Below, one piece after another: positions 25,694 to 33,964 of a stretch of 64,000 bases of DNA (positions are counted from its first letter, which is position 1; every line of letters begins with the position of its first letter). A program made the translations under genes and the position numbers. Below the pieces are notes generated by a model. The model made no database searches. It worked only from the letters and a program-made list of their open reading frames with translations, and was not told where the DNA came from. This DNA is from Peteryoungia desertarenae (GTDB taxonomy: Bacteria; Pseudomonadota; Alphaproteobacteria; Rhizobiales; Rhizobiaceae): contig NZ_CP058350.1 in the NCBI RefSeq assembly GCF_005860795.2, forward strand, positions 2,820,501-2,884,500, in the 5' to 3' direction.

Positions 25694-26320
25694 ATGCCCG
25701 CACGCCAGACCCCGACCAGCGACACGCGCCCTCGCCCGCCCAGTCCGCGCCCCGCAGCAAAGACCCGCCCGAAGGCAGATCTCAAGAGCGCTGAGAAGAA
25801 GGCGCGCAAGACACGCGCCCAAAGCGATCCCGCGATGGAAAGCGGAATGGAGCTGCTCTTGCGTTCACTCATCCGGCACAACGGTGGCCCGCCCAATTGC
25901 GCATCTGCCGATTGCCGGCGCCATCGCCGCTGCATGAAGCCGATGCGACGCGTCACCGGGCGGACTGCGTCGAGCAGCCAGGAAACCTATTCGGTACCGC
26001 CCTGCATCGGAACAATGCGTTTCAGCGACATCGCCGCTGTTCATCAGGAGCTAGAAACCCCGCTTCGTAATCTCGCAAACAGCCCGCTCGTCCCTGTCCA
26101 TGAATGGGAGATCGAGGATGCAGGTGAATTCTCGGCCAATGTGGACGTAATCGTCGACTACCTGTGCGCCATCGTGGACCGCGATGATCCCTTCTGTGGC
26201 GGAGACCTCAGGGCCTGGAAAGCACTCAGGCGCAAGGCCCGACTGGTCCTGAAGAAACGGATGGCCGAAGAGGCTTTGCGCAAGGAAGCCGCAATCGCCA
26301 TCACGGGTGACGAGGTTTGA
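25694..26320 (+). CDS. Hypothetical protein with HNGGPP-Cys cluster motif
   Basis: A 208-residue protein with an AAAGGA site 6-8 bases before the ATG. The N terminus is basic and Pro-rich (RPRPPSPRPAAKTRPKADLK). At about residues 62-80 it has HNGGPPNCASADCRRHRRC, a compact cluster of one His and three Cys that could bind a metal; the same 'GGPP.C....C.R..RC' pattern occurs in uncharacterised rhizobial proteins. The C-terminal half is helical and acidic to basic. I cannot assign a function. The long hairpin-rich stretch just upstream may be its leader. Confidence 0.6.
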   Translation: MPARQTPTSDTRPRPPSPRPAAKTRPKADLKSAEKKARKTRAQSDPAMESGMELLLRSLIRHNGGPPNCASADCRRHRRCMKPMRRVTGRTASSSQETYSVPPCIGTMRFSDIAAVHQELETPLRNLANSPLVPVHEWEIEDAGEFSANVDVIVDYLCAIVDRDDPFCGGDLRAWKALRRKARLVLKKRMAEEALRKEAAIAITGDEV

Positions 26321-26364
26321 CGAACGGTATCCCGCCAAAGACGGGTCGGGCGGCAAGAGCAGCC

Positions 26365-26985
26365 TTATTCCGCAGCCTTTGGCAGGTCTTCCCCCTCGGC
26401 GGGAACGACTTCGAGCTCGTAGGAATAGCCTTCCAGCATCGCATAGGCGCGTTCGATCGCCGCGATCTGGCCTTCGGCATTCTTGATCGCCTCGCTGATC
26501 GAGCCGGAGCGGGCCTTCAGCATCGACCCCAGCACATCGGCCTCAGGGCGACGCCCGATTCGGTCCAGATGCTTGCGCACCCGCGCACGATGGCGCTCCA
26601 GTTCGAGAATGTGGAAGCGCGCTTTCAGGATGTCGTCGGTGAGCTTTCGGCGCAGGCCCGCGACCGGATCGAAACTGCCCGGCTCCCGCTCATCGAGAAT
26701 CATGTCGTTGATCAGGCCTTCCAGCACCATCAGACCCTTGAGGTCCATGGGTTCGGCGAGTTCCGGGTCATAGCCGGTATCGTCGAACACCTTGCGGCGC
26801 ACCGGGTCCTTCAGGAGTTCGTAGCAGGCGCTGATCTTTGCGAACTGTTCGCTATCACCGCCACCATCGGGATGGGCATTCTTGGCGACCTTGCGATAGG
26901 CAGCCTTGATCGCAGCCTCATCCGCCTCACGCTGAACGCCGAGTATGTCATAGGGATCAATCACAGACGCACCCTGTTTTGCCAT
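26365..26985 (-). CDS. J-domain (DnaJ-like) protein
   Basis: A 206-residue protein with an N-terminal J domain (about residues 8-72: DPYDILGVQREADEAAIKAA YRKVAKNAHPDGGG), including the HPD motif that stimulates Hsp70 ATPase. There is no Gly/Phe region or zinc finger, so it is a class III co-chaperone. The remainder is helical and probably coiled (LKARFHILELERHRARVRKH), likely its client or partner-binding part. It should work with DnaK in the cytoplasm. It converges with the preceding gene. Confidence 0.85.
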   Translation of the reverse strand: MAKQGASVIDPYDILGVQREADEAAIKAAYRKVAKNAHPDGGGDSEQFAKISACYELLKDPVRRKVFDDTGYDPELAEPMDLKGLMVLEGLINDMILDEREPGSFDPVAGLRRKLTDDILKARFHILELERHRARVRKHLDRIGRRPEADVLGSMLKARSGSISEAIKNAEGQIAAIERAYAMLEGYSYELEVVPAEGEDLPKAAE

Positions 26986-27477
26986 CGTTCAACCATCCCT
27001 ACCCCCGACAGCTTCCCTAACGTCTTCCTTTGGCCGCATCAAGGCATCCGTAAGGGTTTCGTCAACCATGATTAACGCATGCGAGACATACAAAATCAAG
27101 AAGACCATGGGCATCGGGCTGGCAGGGATGGAGGGCTGTTTGTGTCGCAATGCTCACATTACCCCATTAATTCTTAAGGAATTCAGCCCCTTGCCGCTGC
27201 GATTGGCGCGTTTTTTGCCAGTATTAACCCTTGCAAAAGCGAGGAAATCCCCCTACCTCTACCAGTGTTCGGGTACTACTGATCCCGGAGACTGGACTGA
27301 CTGTATCGACCGCCAGGGGCGGTTCTGGGGGCTTTCTCCCGCCTGTAGACGTCTTTTCCCCGATATCGCGACTTCTCGACGGTCCTTCCCTTTTCATTTC
27401 AAGGAAGGGCGAACCGCTTCCACACCCGGCGACCGGGCGTGGAAAAAACCGCAAAACACGGGAAAAGGAACGATCCC
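26986..27477 (+). promoter_or_regulatory. Upstream region and long leader of the cold-shock gene
   Basis: This 490-bp interval should hold the promoters of the J-domain gene (minus) and the cold-shock gene (plus). Near the latter are two stems: CCTTCC/GGAAGG (about 27382-27407) and a stronger one at 27418-27444 (TTCCAC-A-CCCGG-CGA-CCGGG-C-GTGGAA) ending about 20 bases before the AAGGAA ribosome site. Cold-shock mRNAs of the cspA type have structured leaders that change with temperature. A GGGATGGAGGGCTGT stretch (27125-27139) is shared with 25142-25156. Confidence 0.45.
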
Positions 27478-27690
27478 ATGGCCACCAGAGGCACCGTAAA
27501 ATTCTTCAACCAGGACAAGGGCTTTGGCTTCATCACGCCGGAAGGCGGCGCCAAGGACGTGTTCGTCCATATCTCCGCTCTGCAGGCTTCCGGCATGCAG
27601 ACCCTGCAGGATGGCCAGCAGGTCACCTTCGACACCGAGCCGGACCGCATGGGCAAGGGCCCGAAGGCCGTCAACATTCAGGCTGCCTGA
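27478..27690 (+). CDS. Cold-shock protein, CspA family
   Basis: A 70-residue single OB-fold protein. RNP1 is [11 protein letters not shown] and RNP2 is DVFVHISAL; the N terminus [20 protein letters not shown] is typical of alphaproteobacterial CspA. It binds single-stranded RNA or DNA and melts mRNA structure during cold or growth-phase changes. An AAGGAA ribosome site precedes the ATG at 27478; an upstream in-frame ATG (27439) lies inside the leader hairpin and is not used by analogy with the family. A clear terminator follows, so it is monocistronic. Confidence 0.93.
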   Translation: MATRGTVKFFNQDKGFGFITPEGGAKDVFVHISALQASGMQTLQDGQQVTFDTEPDRMGKGPKAVNIQAA

Positions 27691-27702
27691 TCCGACTTTT
27701 CG

Positions 27703-27730
27703 AATGGCGCTCCACCGGGGCGCCATTTTT
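27703..27730 (+). terminator. Rho-independent terminator of the cold-shock gene
   Basis: AATGGCGC (27703-27710), a short loop and GCGCCATT (27720-27727) followed by TTT form a classic terminator 13 bp after the stop codon. Confidence 0.85.
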
Positions 27731-27758
27731 GCTTTGGGCGCCGTTTTTCGGGCGCGCC

Positions 27759-28820
27759 CTATTCCGCCGCCGACGCAGTGTCCTGCGCCTGCACCTTCGG
27801 CCCGCCGGCAATGTCGACCGCTGCAAAGGCCTCGGCAATCACCGCCGGTTTTGCCCCAGGCTTCACCGCATCCGCCGACAGGATCTGCCGATAGCGCCGC
27901 GCCCCCGCATAGCCCTGGAACAACCCGACCATGTGCCGCGTCACGTGATTGAGGCGACCGCCTTCGGCCACCACTCGGCCCGCATAATCCATCATCTGCG
28001 CACACAGCGCCTGCCAGTCGAATGCCTTCTCCGGCTCGCCATAAATGACGTGGTCGACATCCGTCAGCAGCACCGCATTGTGATAGCTCGCCCGTCCCAG
28101 CATCACCCCGTCCATGACGGCAAGATGATCCTTCGCCTCGCAAAGCGTCGTGATCCCGCCATTGATCCCGATGAAGGTTGCCGGATGCACCCGCTTCATC
28201 GCATGCACCAGAGCGTAATCGAGCGGCGGGATTTCGCGGTTCTCACGCGGGCTCAGGCCCTTGAGCCACGCCTTGCGGGCATGGATCCAGATCGCATCCG
28301 CACCTGCCGCCACCATGCGGCCGAGAAAATCGGGGAGCACCGCCTCCGGCTCCTGATCGTCAACCCCGATCCGGCACTTGACGGTCACGGGAACGATCGA
28401 AACCGCCTTCATCGCCGAAACGCAATCTGCCACAACCTCCGGCGTCTGCATCAGACAGGCCCCGAATGTCCCGGACTGCACCCGGTCCGACGGACAGCCG
28501 ACATTCAGATTGATCTCGTCATAGCCGTAATCGGCGGCAATCTTCACCGCCTCGACCAGCTTGGCCGGGTCCGACCCGCCAAGCTGCAGCGCCACCGGAT
28601 GTTCTTCTTCCGAAAAGCCAAGCAGCTTTTCCCGTGGCCCATGAATGATCGCATCCGCCACCACCATCTCGGTGTAAAGCAAAGCCCGTGCCGACAACTT
28701 TCGATGGAAAAAACGGCAATGCCGATCCGTCCAGTCGATCATCGGCGCAACGGCGAAAACGGGAGCATTGAAATAATTGACGTTTTCTTTTTTCAAGCTC
28801 ACCTGCAACACTTTCTTCAT
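27759..28820 (-). CDS. dusA: tRNA-dihydrouridine synthase A
   Basis: An FMN-dependent enzyme that reduces uridine to dihydrouridine at positions 20/20a of tRNA D-loops. The TIM-barrel landmarks are present: FAVAPMIDWTDRHCRFFHR, YTEMVVADAIIHG, NLNVGCPSDRVQSGTFGACL (catalytic Cys in the GxCGA-like stretch), and IWIHARKAWLKGLSPRENR with the DusA-type sequence. MKKVLQVSLKKENVNYFNAP at 28820 is the preferred start; the frame extends to 28907 without similarity. The 353-residue length is normal. It is followed on its own strand only by the cold-shock terminator. Confidence 0.93.
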   Translation of the reverse strand: MKKVLQVSLKKENVNYFNAPVFAVAPMIDWTDRHCRFFHRKLSARALLYTEMVVADAIIHGPREKLLGFSEEEHPVALQLGGSDPAKLVEAVKIAADYGYDEINLNVGCPSDRVQSGTFGACLMQTPEVVADCVSAMKAVSIVPVTVKCRIGVDDQEPEAVLPDFLGRMVAAGADAIWIHARKAWLKGLSPRENREIPPLDYALVHAMKRVHPATFIGINGGITTLCEAKDHLAVMDGVMLGRASYHNAVLLTDVDHVIYGEPEKAFDWQALCAQMMDYAGRVVAEGGRLNHVTRHMVGLFQGYAGARRYRQILSADAVKPGAKPAVIAEAFAAVDIAGGPKVQAQDTASAAE

Positions 28821-29108
28821 CGGCTCGTGCAAACGCGTCTCGCGCTGTTTTCGCAGATCTCGCACCGGATTTGGTTCAGTGGAGCGGATGCCCCGTAGCG
28901 GAACCAAGTCGGGAGACGGTTATGGACCAGGACAAGCCTGCGCAAGCAAAAGAATACCAGCGGCGCCTCAGGAGTGCGAGTCCGGGCATCCCTGATGGTG
29001 TCGCATATCATGCGACCGGAAATTTTGACAGACGCCCTGCGGCTGCAGTCTTGAACTTAGACTTCAAACGGCAACTCTCCGCGCCAGGCCGGTCGCCACA
29101 GCCGGAAA

Positions 29109-29852
29109 TCAGATACCGGCGGCGAGATAGCCGCCATCGACATTGATGTCGGTACCGGACACGAAACGCGATTCGTCCGACGCAAGATAAAGAGCCGCTC
29201 CGGCCAGTTCCGCCACATTCCCGAAGCGGGCATAGGGAGTGCGGGCAAGCGCAGCCTGCTTGCGCGCCTCAGGCATACGTTCGCGGTTGAGATCGGTCAT
29301 GAAGAAACCCGGCGAAATGGAATTGCAGCGCACCCCGTGGGGAGCCCATTCGGCGGCAAGGGATTTGGTGAGGCCGATGATGGCGTGCTTGGACATGGCA
29401 TAGACCGTCGCCCGGGGCCAACCACGATGGGCCGACAGGGAAGCAATGTTGATGATCGAGCCAGATCCGCGCGCGATCATGTCGCGGCCAAAGGCAATGG
29501 AAGCAAAGGTCACGCTCTCGATATTGGTGCGCATCACGACGGCGAACTCCTCGCGGGTGAGATCGAGCGTGGGCTTGATCACCGTGGTGCCCTGGCAATT
29601 GACCAGAATATCGGGAGTGCCCGTTTTGCTTGTGACGCTTGCGACCATCTCATCCAGCGCGGTGGGTTCATTGACGTCGGCAGGATGCAGGATCGTCTGC
29701 TCAGACAGAACACGGGCCGCTTGATCGAGCTTCTCACGGCTGCGCGCCACGATCGCGAGCCTTGCGCCTTCGCGGTCCATGGCTTCGGCAAGAGCCAGTC
29801 CAATGCCGCCGCTGCCACCTATGATGACCGCCGTTTTTCCCTTCAGCCTCAT
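29109..29852 (-). CDS. Short-chain dehydrogenase/reductase
   Basis: A 247-residue SDR. It has the Rossmann motif GGSGGIG (TGxxxGIG position), NCQG in place of NNAG, catalytic Ser in IINIASLSAHRG, and Y-x-x-x-K as YAMSKH. It ends with the usual DGGYLAAGI. A GAGGAG ribosome site precedes the ATG at 29852. The family reduces or oxidises sugar, polyol or hydroxyacid carbonyls with NAD(P); the substrate is not evident. It is divergently placed across the GntR gene from a second SDR and a TRAP transporter, with a TGTATACA dyad in its promoter, so it likely belongs to the same regulon. Confidence 0.88.
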   Translation of the reverse strand: MRLKGKTAVIIGGSGGIGLALAEAMDREGARLAIVARSREKLDQAARVLSEQTILHPADVNEPTALDEMVASVTSKTGTPDILVNCQGTTVIKPTLDLTREEFAVVMRTNIESVTFASIAFGRDMIARGSGSIINIASLSAHRGWPRATVYAMSKHAIIGLTKSLAAEWAPHGVRCNSISPGFFMTDLNRERMPEARKQAALARTPYARFGNVAELAGAALYLASDESRFVSGTDINVDGGYLAAGI

Positions 29853-29876
29853 TGCCCGCTCCTCCTCTGAAAACGA

Positions 29877-29892
29877 ATTATGTATACACAAA
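29877..29892. promoter_or_regulatory. Putative GntR operator upstream of the minus-strand SDR
   Basis: The palindrome TGTATACA (29881-29888) lies about 30 bp upstream of the SDR start, in the position of a promoter. FadR-subfamily GntR proteins typically bind T-x-GTATAC-x-A sites. The other promoter beside the GntR gene carries TGTGCACA. Confidence 0.45.
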
Positions 29893-29922
29893 TCATTTTT
29901 CCAGAGCCAGTCACCGGATTTC

Positions 29923-30915
29923 CTATTTTGCGAGAGTGAGGAAGGAAATGCCCTCGGTGCGGAATTCGTCCTGGATGAGATCGACGCGGGCGATCACGCG
30001 GTCACTTGAGGATTGCAGATGCCATTTGAGGCTTCGAGACGCGTCTTCGAACCGACCAGCAAGGAGACGATCCAGTATTTCGCGGTGCTCTGGCAGAAAG
30101 GGTTCGGAGCGAAAGAGCTTGGGGGTCCAACGGTAAAGAAACTGGTGCGCAACAAGGAGCGACTGATGCTGGATGATGGCCTGCATCAACGTATTCTGGC
30201 CACAGAAACCCAGCAACTGCACGTGCAATTGGTGTTCAAGCGCATCAAGAACCTCGCCATCGATCGTCTCGGCCTTGGCAATCGCTGCGTCGAGGTCGGC
30301 GCTCATTGTGTCGAGAAGACCATCCGGCAGGTTGGGGATGGCCTTGAGCAAGGCTGCGGGCTCCAGTAGCCAGCGCATTTCGTAAAGCTCGCCAATATGG
30401 TCGGGAGTAAGCGCCGGCGCATACCAGCGGGCACCATCGTCCTTGCGCACCAGACCGCGCTGCTGCAGGCGACCGACAACATCACGGGCGACCGTGCGGC
30501 TGACGCCGTAGTGACTGGCGAGAGCCACTTCGCTCAGCCGCCAGCTGCCAAAGGAGATGCGCGCAATGATTTCGTTCTCCACCTCCTGATAGATGCGCTC
30601 CCAGCTGGCGCTCGAATCAACGGAGACGGCCGGCTCGGGAAGACCGGTATCGCGGGCGGACGCAAGCAGTTGCGCATTGGCCACCACCAGATAACCGCGC
30701 CCCGAAGACTTACAAAGGAGACCTTCGGCCTCAAGCGCGGCCAGGGCGTGTCGTGCCGGCGCCCGTGAAATCCCGAACTCCGAGGCTAACTGCGACTCCT
30801 GCAGCAGCGCGCCATCAGCCAGAGCCCCCTGCGCGATCCTTGCCGCTACGATGTCCCTGATCTGCGTGTGAAGGCGCGGCACCGGGCCGAGCGGATTTGC
30901 AGCTGAGCTGGCCAT
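29923..30915 (-). CDS. GntR-family regulator with two tandem winged-helix domains and FCD-like domain
   Basis: A 330-residue regulator. One GntR winged helix is at about residues 14-70 (LHTQIRDIVAARIAQGALAD ... QLASEFGISRAPARHALAAL EAEGLL). A second lies at about 107-160 (IYQEVENEIIARISFGSWRL SEVALASHYGVSRTVARDVV GRLQQRGL). A helical FCD-type effector domain follows (YEMRWLLEPAALLKAIPNLP ... EHQLHVQLLGFCGQNTLMQA). Ordinary GntR proteins have one winged helix and about 230 residues. FCD domains bind hydroxyacids or sugar acids. It lies between the two arms of the dehydrogenase/TRAP locus, and similar dyads occur in both promoters, so it is probably their repressor. Confidence 0.85.
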   Translation of the reverse strand: MASSAANPLGPVPRLHTQIRDIVAARIAQGALADGALLQESQLASEFGISRAPARHALAALEAEGLLCKSSGRGYLVVANAQLLASARDTGLPEPAVSVDSSASWERIYQEVENEIIARISFGSWRLSEVALASHYGVSRTVARDVVGRLQQRGLVRKDDGARWYAPALTPDHIGELYEMRWLLEPAALLKAIPNLPDGLLDTMSADLDAAIAKAETIDGEVLDALEHQLHVQLLGFCGQNTLMQAIIQHQSLLVAHQFLYRWTPKLFRSEPFLPEHREILDRLLAGRFEDASRSLKWHLQSSSDRVIARVDLIQDEFRTEGISFLTLAK

Positions 30916-31008
30916 GGTTTCGATGACGCCTTACCCCCTTGGTGCGATCAGCATAGCAATCACATTGTCGAAGGACAACATCTCCACCCCTTGCATCGCA
31001 GGTCAAAT

Positions 31009-31034
31009 AATGTCTATTGTGCACATAAGACATT
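31009..31034. promoter_or_regulatory. Putative GntR operator, 26-bp near-perfect palindrome
   Basis: AATGTCTATTGTGCACATAA plus GACATT is a 26-bp inverted repeat with AATGTCT/AGACATT arms and a central TGTGCACA. It ends at the AAGGAG ribosome site of the SDR-TRAP operon, so a bound protein would block transcription. Confidence 0.6.
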
Positions 31035-31047
31035 AAGGAGACGTAAC

Positions 31048-31788
31048 GTGGTAGGGCGACTGACCGGCAAAAGGGCACTGGTCACAGGTGCCGGACAAGG
31101 GATAGGCAGAGCGGTGGCGCTGGCCATGGCGGCAGAAGACGCGCAGGTTATCGCGACCAGCCGGTCGCCGGACAAGCTTGCCGACCTCGATCGGGCAGAC
31201 GCGATATCCGTATCGGCCATGGACGTGACCGACGACACGGCGATCAAGAAGACCTTCGCCGAAGTCGGGCCGGTGGACATTCTCGTCAACTGTGCCGGCT
31301 GGGTGCACAGCGGTACGATTCTGGACTGTGACGATGCTGATTGGGCGCGCAGCCTGGATCAGAATGTCACCGCCTGCTTTCGGACGATGCGGGCCGCCCT
31401 ACCAGGAATGCTTGCCCGCGGATCTGGCTCGATCGTCAATATTGCCTCAGTCGCGTCCTCGATCACCGGAGTGGCGAACCGCGCGGCCTATGGCGCATCC
31501 AAGGCGGCGCTGATCGGGCTGAGCAAGGCGGTGGCCCGCGACTTCATCGGCCAGGGCATCCGTTGCAACGTTCTTGCGCCTGGCACAACTGAATCGCCGT
31601 CGCTGAACGAACGCATCAACGCCACGCCGGATCCGGCAGCGACTCGGGCTGCCTTTATCGCGCGCCAGCCCATGGGTCGGCTGGGCACGCTCGAGGAAAT
31701 GGCCGCTGCCTGCGTCTATCTCGCGAGCGATGAGAGTACATTCACGACAGGGACGGTGCTTGTCGTTGATGGGGGGCAGACACTGTGA
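31048..31788 (+). CDS. Short-chain dehydrogenase/reductase, first gene of the TRAP operon
   Basis: A 246-residue SDR starting at a GTG (31048) 7 bases after AAGGAG. It has GAGQGIG for cofactor binding, NCAG, IVNIASVASSITG (catalytic Ser), YGASKAALIGLSKAVARDFI (Tyr/Lys) and a terminal VVDGGQTL. An acidic or basic cofactor-selecting residue pattern (ATSRSPDKL) hints at NAD(P) use but is not decisive. Closest in style are 2-keto-3-deoxy-L-fuconate and 3-hydroxybutyrate dehydrogenases. Its stop overlaps the GTG start of the Ldh-family gene (GTGA), so the two enzymes are made together, presumably acting in sequence on the imported compound. Confidence 0.87.
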   Translation: MVGRLTGKRALVTGAGQGIGRAVALAMAAEDAQVIATSRSPDKLADLDRADAISVSAMDVTDDTAIKKTFAEVGPVDILVNCAGWVHSGTILDCDDADWARSLDQNVTACFRTMRAALPGMLARGSGSIVNIASVASSITGVANRAAYGASKAALIGLSKAVARDFIGQGIRCNVLAPGTTESPSLNERINATPDPAATRAAFIARQPMGRLGTLEEMAAACVYLASDESTFTTGTVLVVDGGQTL

Positions 31789-32861
31789 GCGGCTTAAGTG
31801 AACGCAGCGCAAAGCGCGCAGGGATTGTCCAACTCGACCGCTTCATTCGTACGGTGCTCGACGCAGTCGGCGTCGACGCAGCTAGCCGTGACGCGGCCAC
31901 TCGCGCCATGCTGCACGGATCCCGCCTGGGCGTCGACAGTCACGGGGTCCGTCTGCTTGACCACTATGTCTCGGTGTTCGAGGGTGGACGGGTCAACAAG
32001 GCGCCCCGCCCCACTTTCCGACGTACCTTTGCCGGCGTTGGCCGTCTCGACGCCGACAACGGCCATGGTGCACTCGGCGCCTATCTCGGCATGCAGCATG
32101 CAATCGCGCTTGCCGAAGAGGCGGGAATAGGCGCTGTTTCGGTTTGCAATTCCTCACATTTCGGGCCGGCAGGAGCATTTGCGCTGGAAGCGGCTGAGAA
32201 GGGCTATATCGGCATCACATTCTGCAACTCCGACAGTTTCGTACGGCTGCACGGGGGTGCCGAAAGATTTCACGGCACCAATCCGATTGCCATGGCGGTG
32301 CCGATAAGCCAGCAGGATCCATGGCTTTTCGACATGGCAACCAGCGCCATTCCCTACAACCGGGTGAAGCTCTATCAGAGCCTCGGCAAGCCCCTGCCCG
32401 AGGCCACCGCATCAGACGGTTACGGGCGCGACACGTCAGACGCGTCACTGGTTGAAATGCTGGCGCCGCTGGGCGGCGAGTTCGGTTTCAAGGGTGCGGG
32501 CCTGGCCGGCATGGTAGAGATTTTCTCGGCCGTGCTTTCCGGCATGAAACTCAGCCATGAAATCCTGCCGATGGGCGGAACAGACAAGCACACGCCCCGA
32601 CAAATGGGAGCTTTTACCCTTGCCATCCGGCCCGATGCAGTTGTGGACCGGAAAATCTTCGATGAGGGCATGCGGCGCTATGTCGAGGCGCTCAGAAACT
32701 CGGCGGTGCGCGAAGGTGCAGAAGTCATGGCGCCAGGCGACCGTGAATGGACGGTGGCCCGGGAGCGGGACGTCGCAGGCGTGCCGATAGATCCGGATAC
32801 GCAGGCGGCCTTTGAGCGTTTGGCGCAGAGGCATGCCGTAGAGTTACCCTGGAACGCGTGA
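31785..32861 (+). CDS. Ldh-family (malate/L-lactate/ureidoglycolate-type) oxidoreductase
   Basis: A 358-residue protein of the LDH2/MDH2 fold, unrelated to classical lactate dehydrogenase. Characteristic segments are GSRLGVDSHGVRLLDHYV (catalytic His in DSHG), VSVCNSSHFGPAGAFALEAA, TNPIAMAVP and GYKG-like GFKGAGLAGMVEIFSAVLSG. Known members oxidise 2-hydroxyacids such as malate, ureidoglycolate, (R)-sulfolactate or 2,3-diketogulonate with NAD(P). It is translationally coupled to the upstream SDR and followed by a TRAP transporter, which fits catabolism of a hydroxy or sugar acid. Confidence 0.87.
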   Translation: MSGLSERSAKRAGIVQLDRFIRTVLDAVGVDAASRDAATRAMLHGSRLGVDSHGVRLLDHYVSVFEGGRVNKAPRPTFRRTFAGVGRLDADNGHGALGAYLGMQHAIALAEEAGIGAVSVCNSSHFGPAGAFALEAAEKGYIGITFCNSDSFVRLHGGAERFHGTNPIAMAVPISQQDPWLFDMATSAIPYNRVKLYQSLGKPLPEATASDGYGRDTSDASLVEMLAPLGGEFGFKGAGLAGMVEIFSAVLSGMKLSHEILPMGGTDKHTPRQMGAFTLAIRPDAVVDRKIFDEGMRRYVEALRNSAVREGAEVMAPGDREWTVARERDVAGVPIDPDTQAAFERLAQRHAVELPWNA

Positions 32862-32941
32862 GCACCAGGGCGAATGCAGGACGGTGAGCTGAGGAGAGCC
32901 GCCGCAGATCAACCCAGTATTCCACACAAGGGAGGAACAGC

Positions 32942-33931
32942 ATGAGAAAGACCATACAGCTTGCCGCAATGCTCGTGGCAGCCACGACCCTTACCGGAAT
33001 TGCAAGCGCGCATGCCCAGGAAAACCACACGCTGCGTTTCAACCACGTGCTCGGCCCGTCCGAGCCCTTCCACCAGGGCTTCCTCGCATGGGCCGAAGCC
33101 GTCAAGGAAAGAACCAATGGCGGGCTGACCATCGAGGTCTTCCCCTCAGCCCAGCTTGGCGTCGAAGAAGACATCATCGAGCAGATCCGCCAGGGCGCCA
33201 ATATCGGGCAGAACACCGATGCCGCCCGCCTCGGCAATTACGTCAAGGAACTGGCCGTGGTGAACGGGCCCTATTTCGTCGATAGCAACGAGGAGGCCTT
33301 TGCCCTTGCTACCGCGCCCTCCATGGTCGAATGGCAGCAGAAACTGGCGGATGAACACGGCATCAAGGTGGTCTGCTTCGACTGGGTTCAGGGCGACCGG
33401 CACTTCTTCACCAACAAGGCGATCCGCTCACCCGAGGACTTGGCGGGCCTGCGTATCCGCACCCCACCTGCCCCGATCTGGCAGGAATCCATCCGCGCAC
33501 TGGGCGCAGCACCGACCGCCATGGCCTTCGGCGACGTCTATCCGGGCCTGCAGCAGATGGCGATCGATGGTGCCGAACTCGTTTACCCCAACATAACGGC
33601 CGGCAACCTCTTCGAGGTGCTCGACTATGCCAATGAGACGGCACATATCAAGCTGATCAACTTCCAGGTGGTGAGCAACGAGTGGTTCAACAAGCTGCCC
33701 GCCGACTATCAAACCGCTCTGGTCGAAGAGTGCCGTACGGCCGGACAGAATACGTCGGCCACCATGGCCGAGGCCGCCAAGACAGCAAAGCAGACCCTGG
33801 TCGACAAAGGCATGACCATTGTCGATGACATCGACCTTGCCCCGTTCAAGCAAGCGGGCATGGCAGCCTATGACGCCTTGGGCCTCAGCGAGGCGCGCGC
33901 CAAGATCTACAGCGAAATCGGCAAGAAGTAA
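32942..33931 (+). CDS. dctP: TRAP transporter substrate-binding protein, DctP family
   Basis: A 329-residue periplasmic binding protein with a signal peptide (MRKTIQLAAMLVAATTLTGI ASAHA|QE). The mature protein has the family features: TLRFNHVLGPSEPFHQGFLA, a 'P.aQLG' strand (VFPSAQLGVEEDIIEQIRQG) and GLRIRTPPAPIWQESIRALG with the conserved Arg that binds the substrate carboxylate. It captures an organic acid for the DctQM permease encoded next. A GGGAGG ribosome site precedes the ATG. The ligand is likely the substrate of the adjacent dehydrogenases. Confidence 0.92.
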   Translation: MRKTIQLAAMLVAATTLTGIASAHAQENHTLRFNHVLGPSEPFHQGFLAWAEAVKERTNGGLTIEVFPSAQLGVEEDIIEQIRQGANIGQNTDAARLGNYVKELAVVNGPYFVDSNEEAFALATAPSMVEWQQKLADEHGIKVVCFDWVQGDRHFFTNKAIRSPEDLAGLRIRTPPAPIWQESIRALGAAPTAMAFGDVYPGLQQMAIDGAELVYPNITAGNLFEVLDYANETAHIKLINFQVVSNEWFNKLPADYQTALVEECRTAGQNTSATMAEAAKTAKQTLVDKGMTIVDDIDLAPFKQAGMAAYDALGLSEARAKIYSEIGKK

Positions 33932-33964
33932 TCCGGCCCATTTCACCGGCGAGGACGCGGACTC

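Noticed and set aside
28922..29146. Plus-strand frame of 75 codons between dusA and the SDR (MDQDKPAQAKEYQRR...)
   Set aside because: It overlaps the 3' end of the SDR, has no family resemblance and a poor ribosome site; a short hairpin lies over its upstream part.
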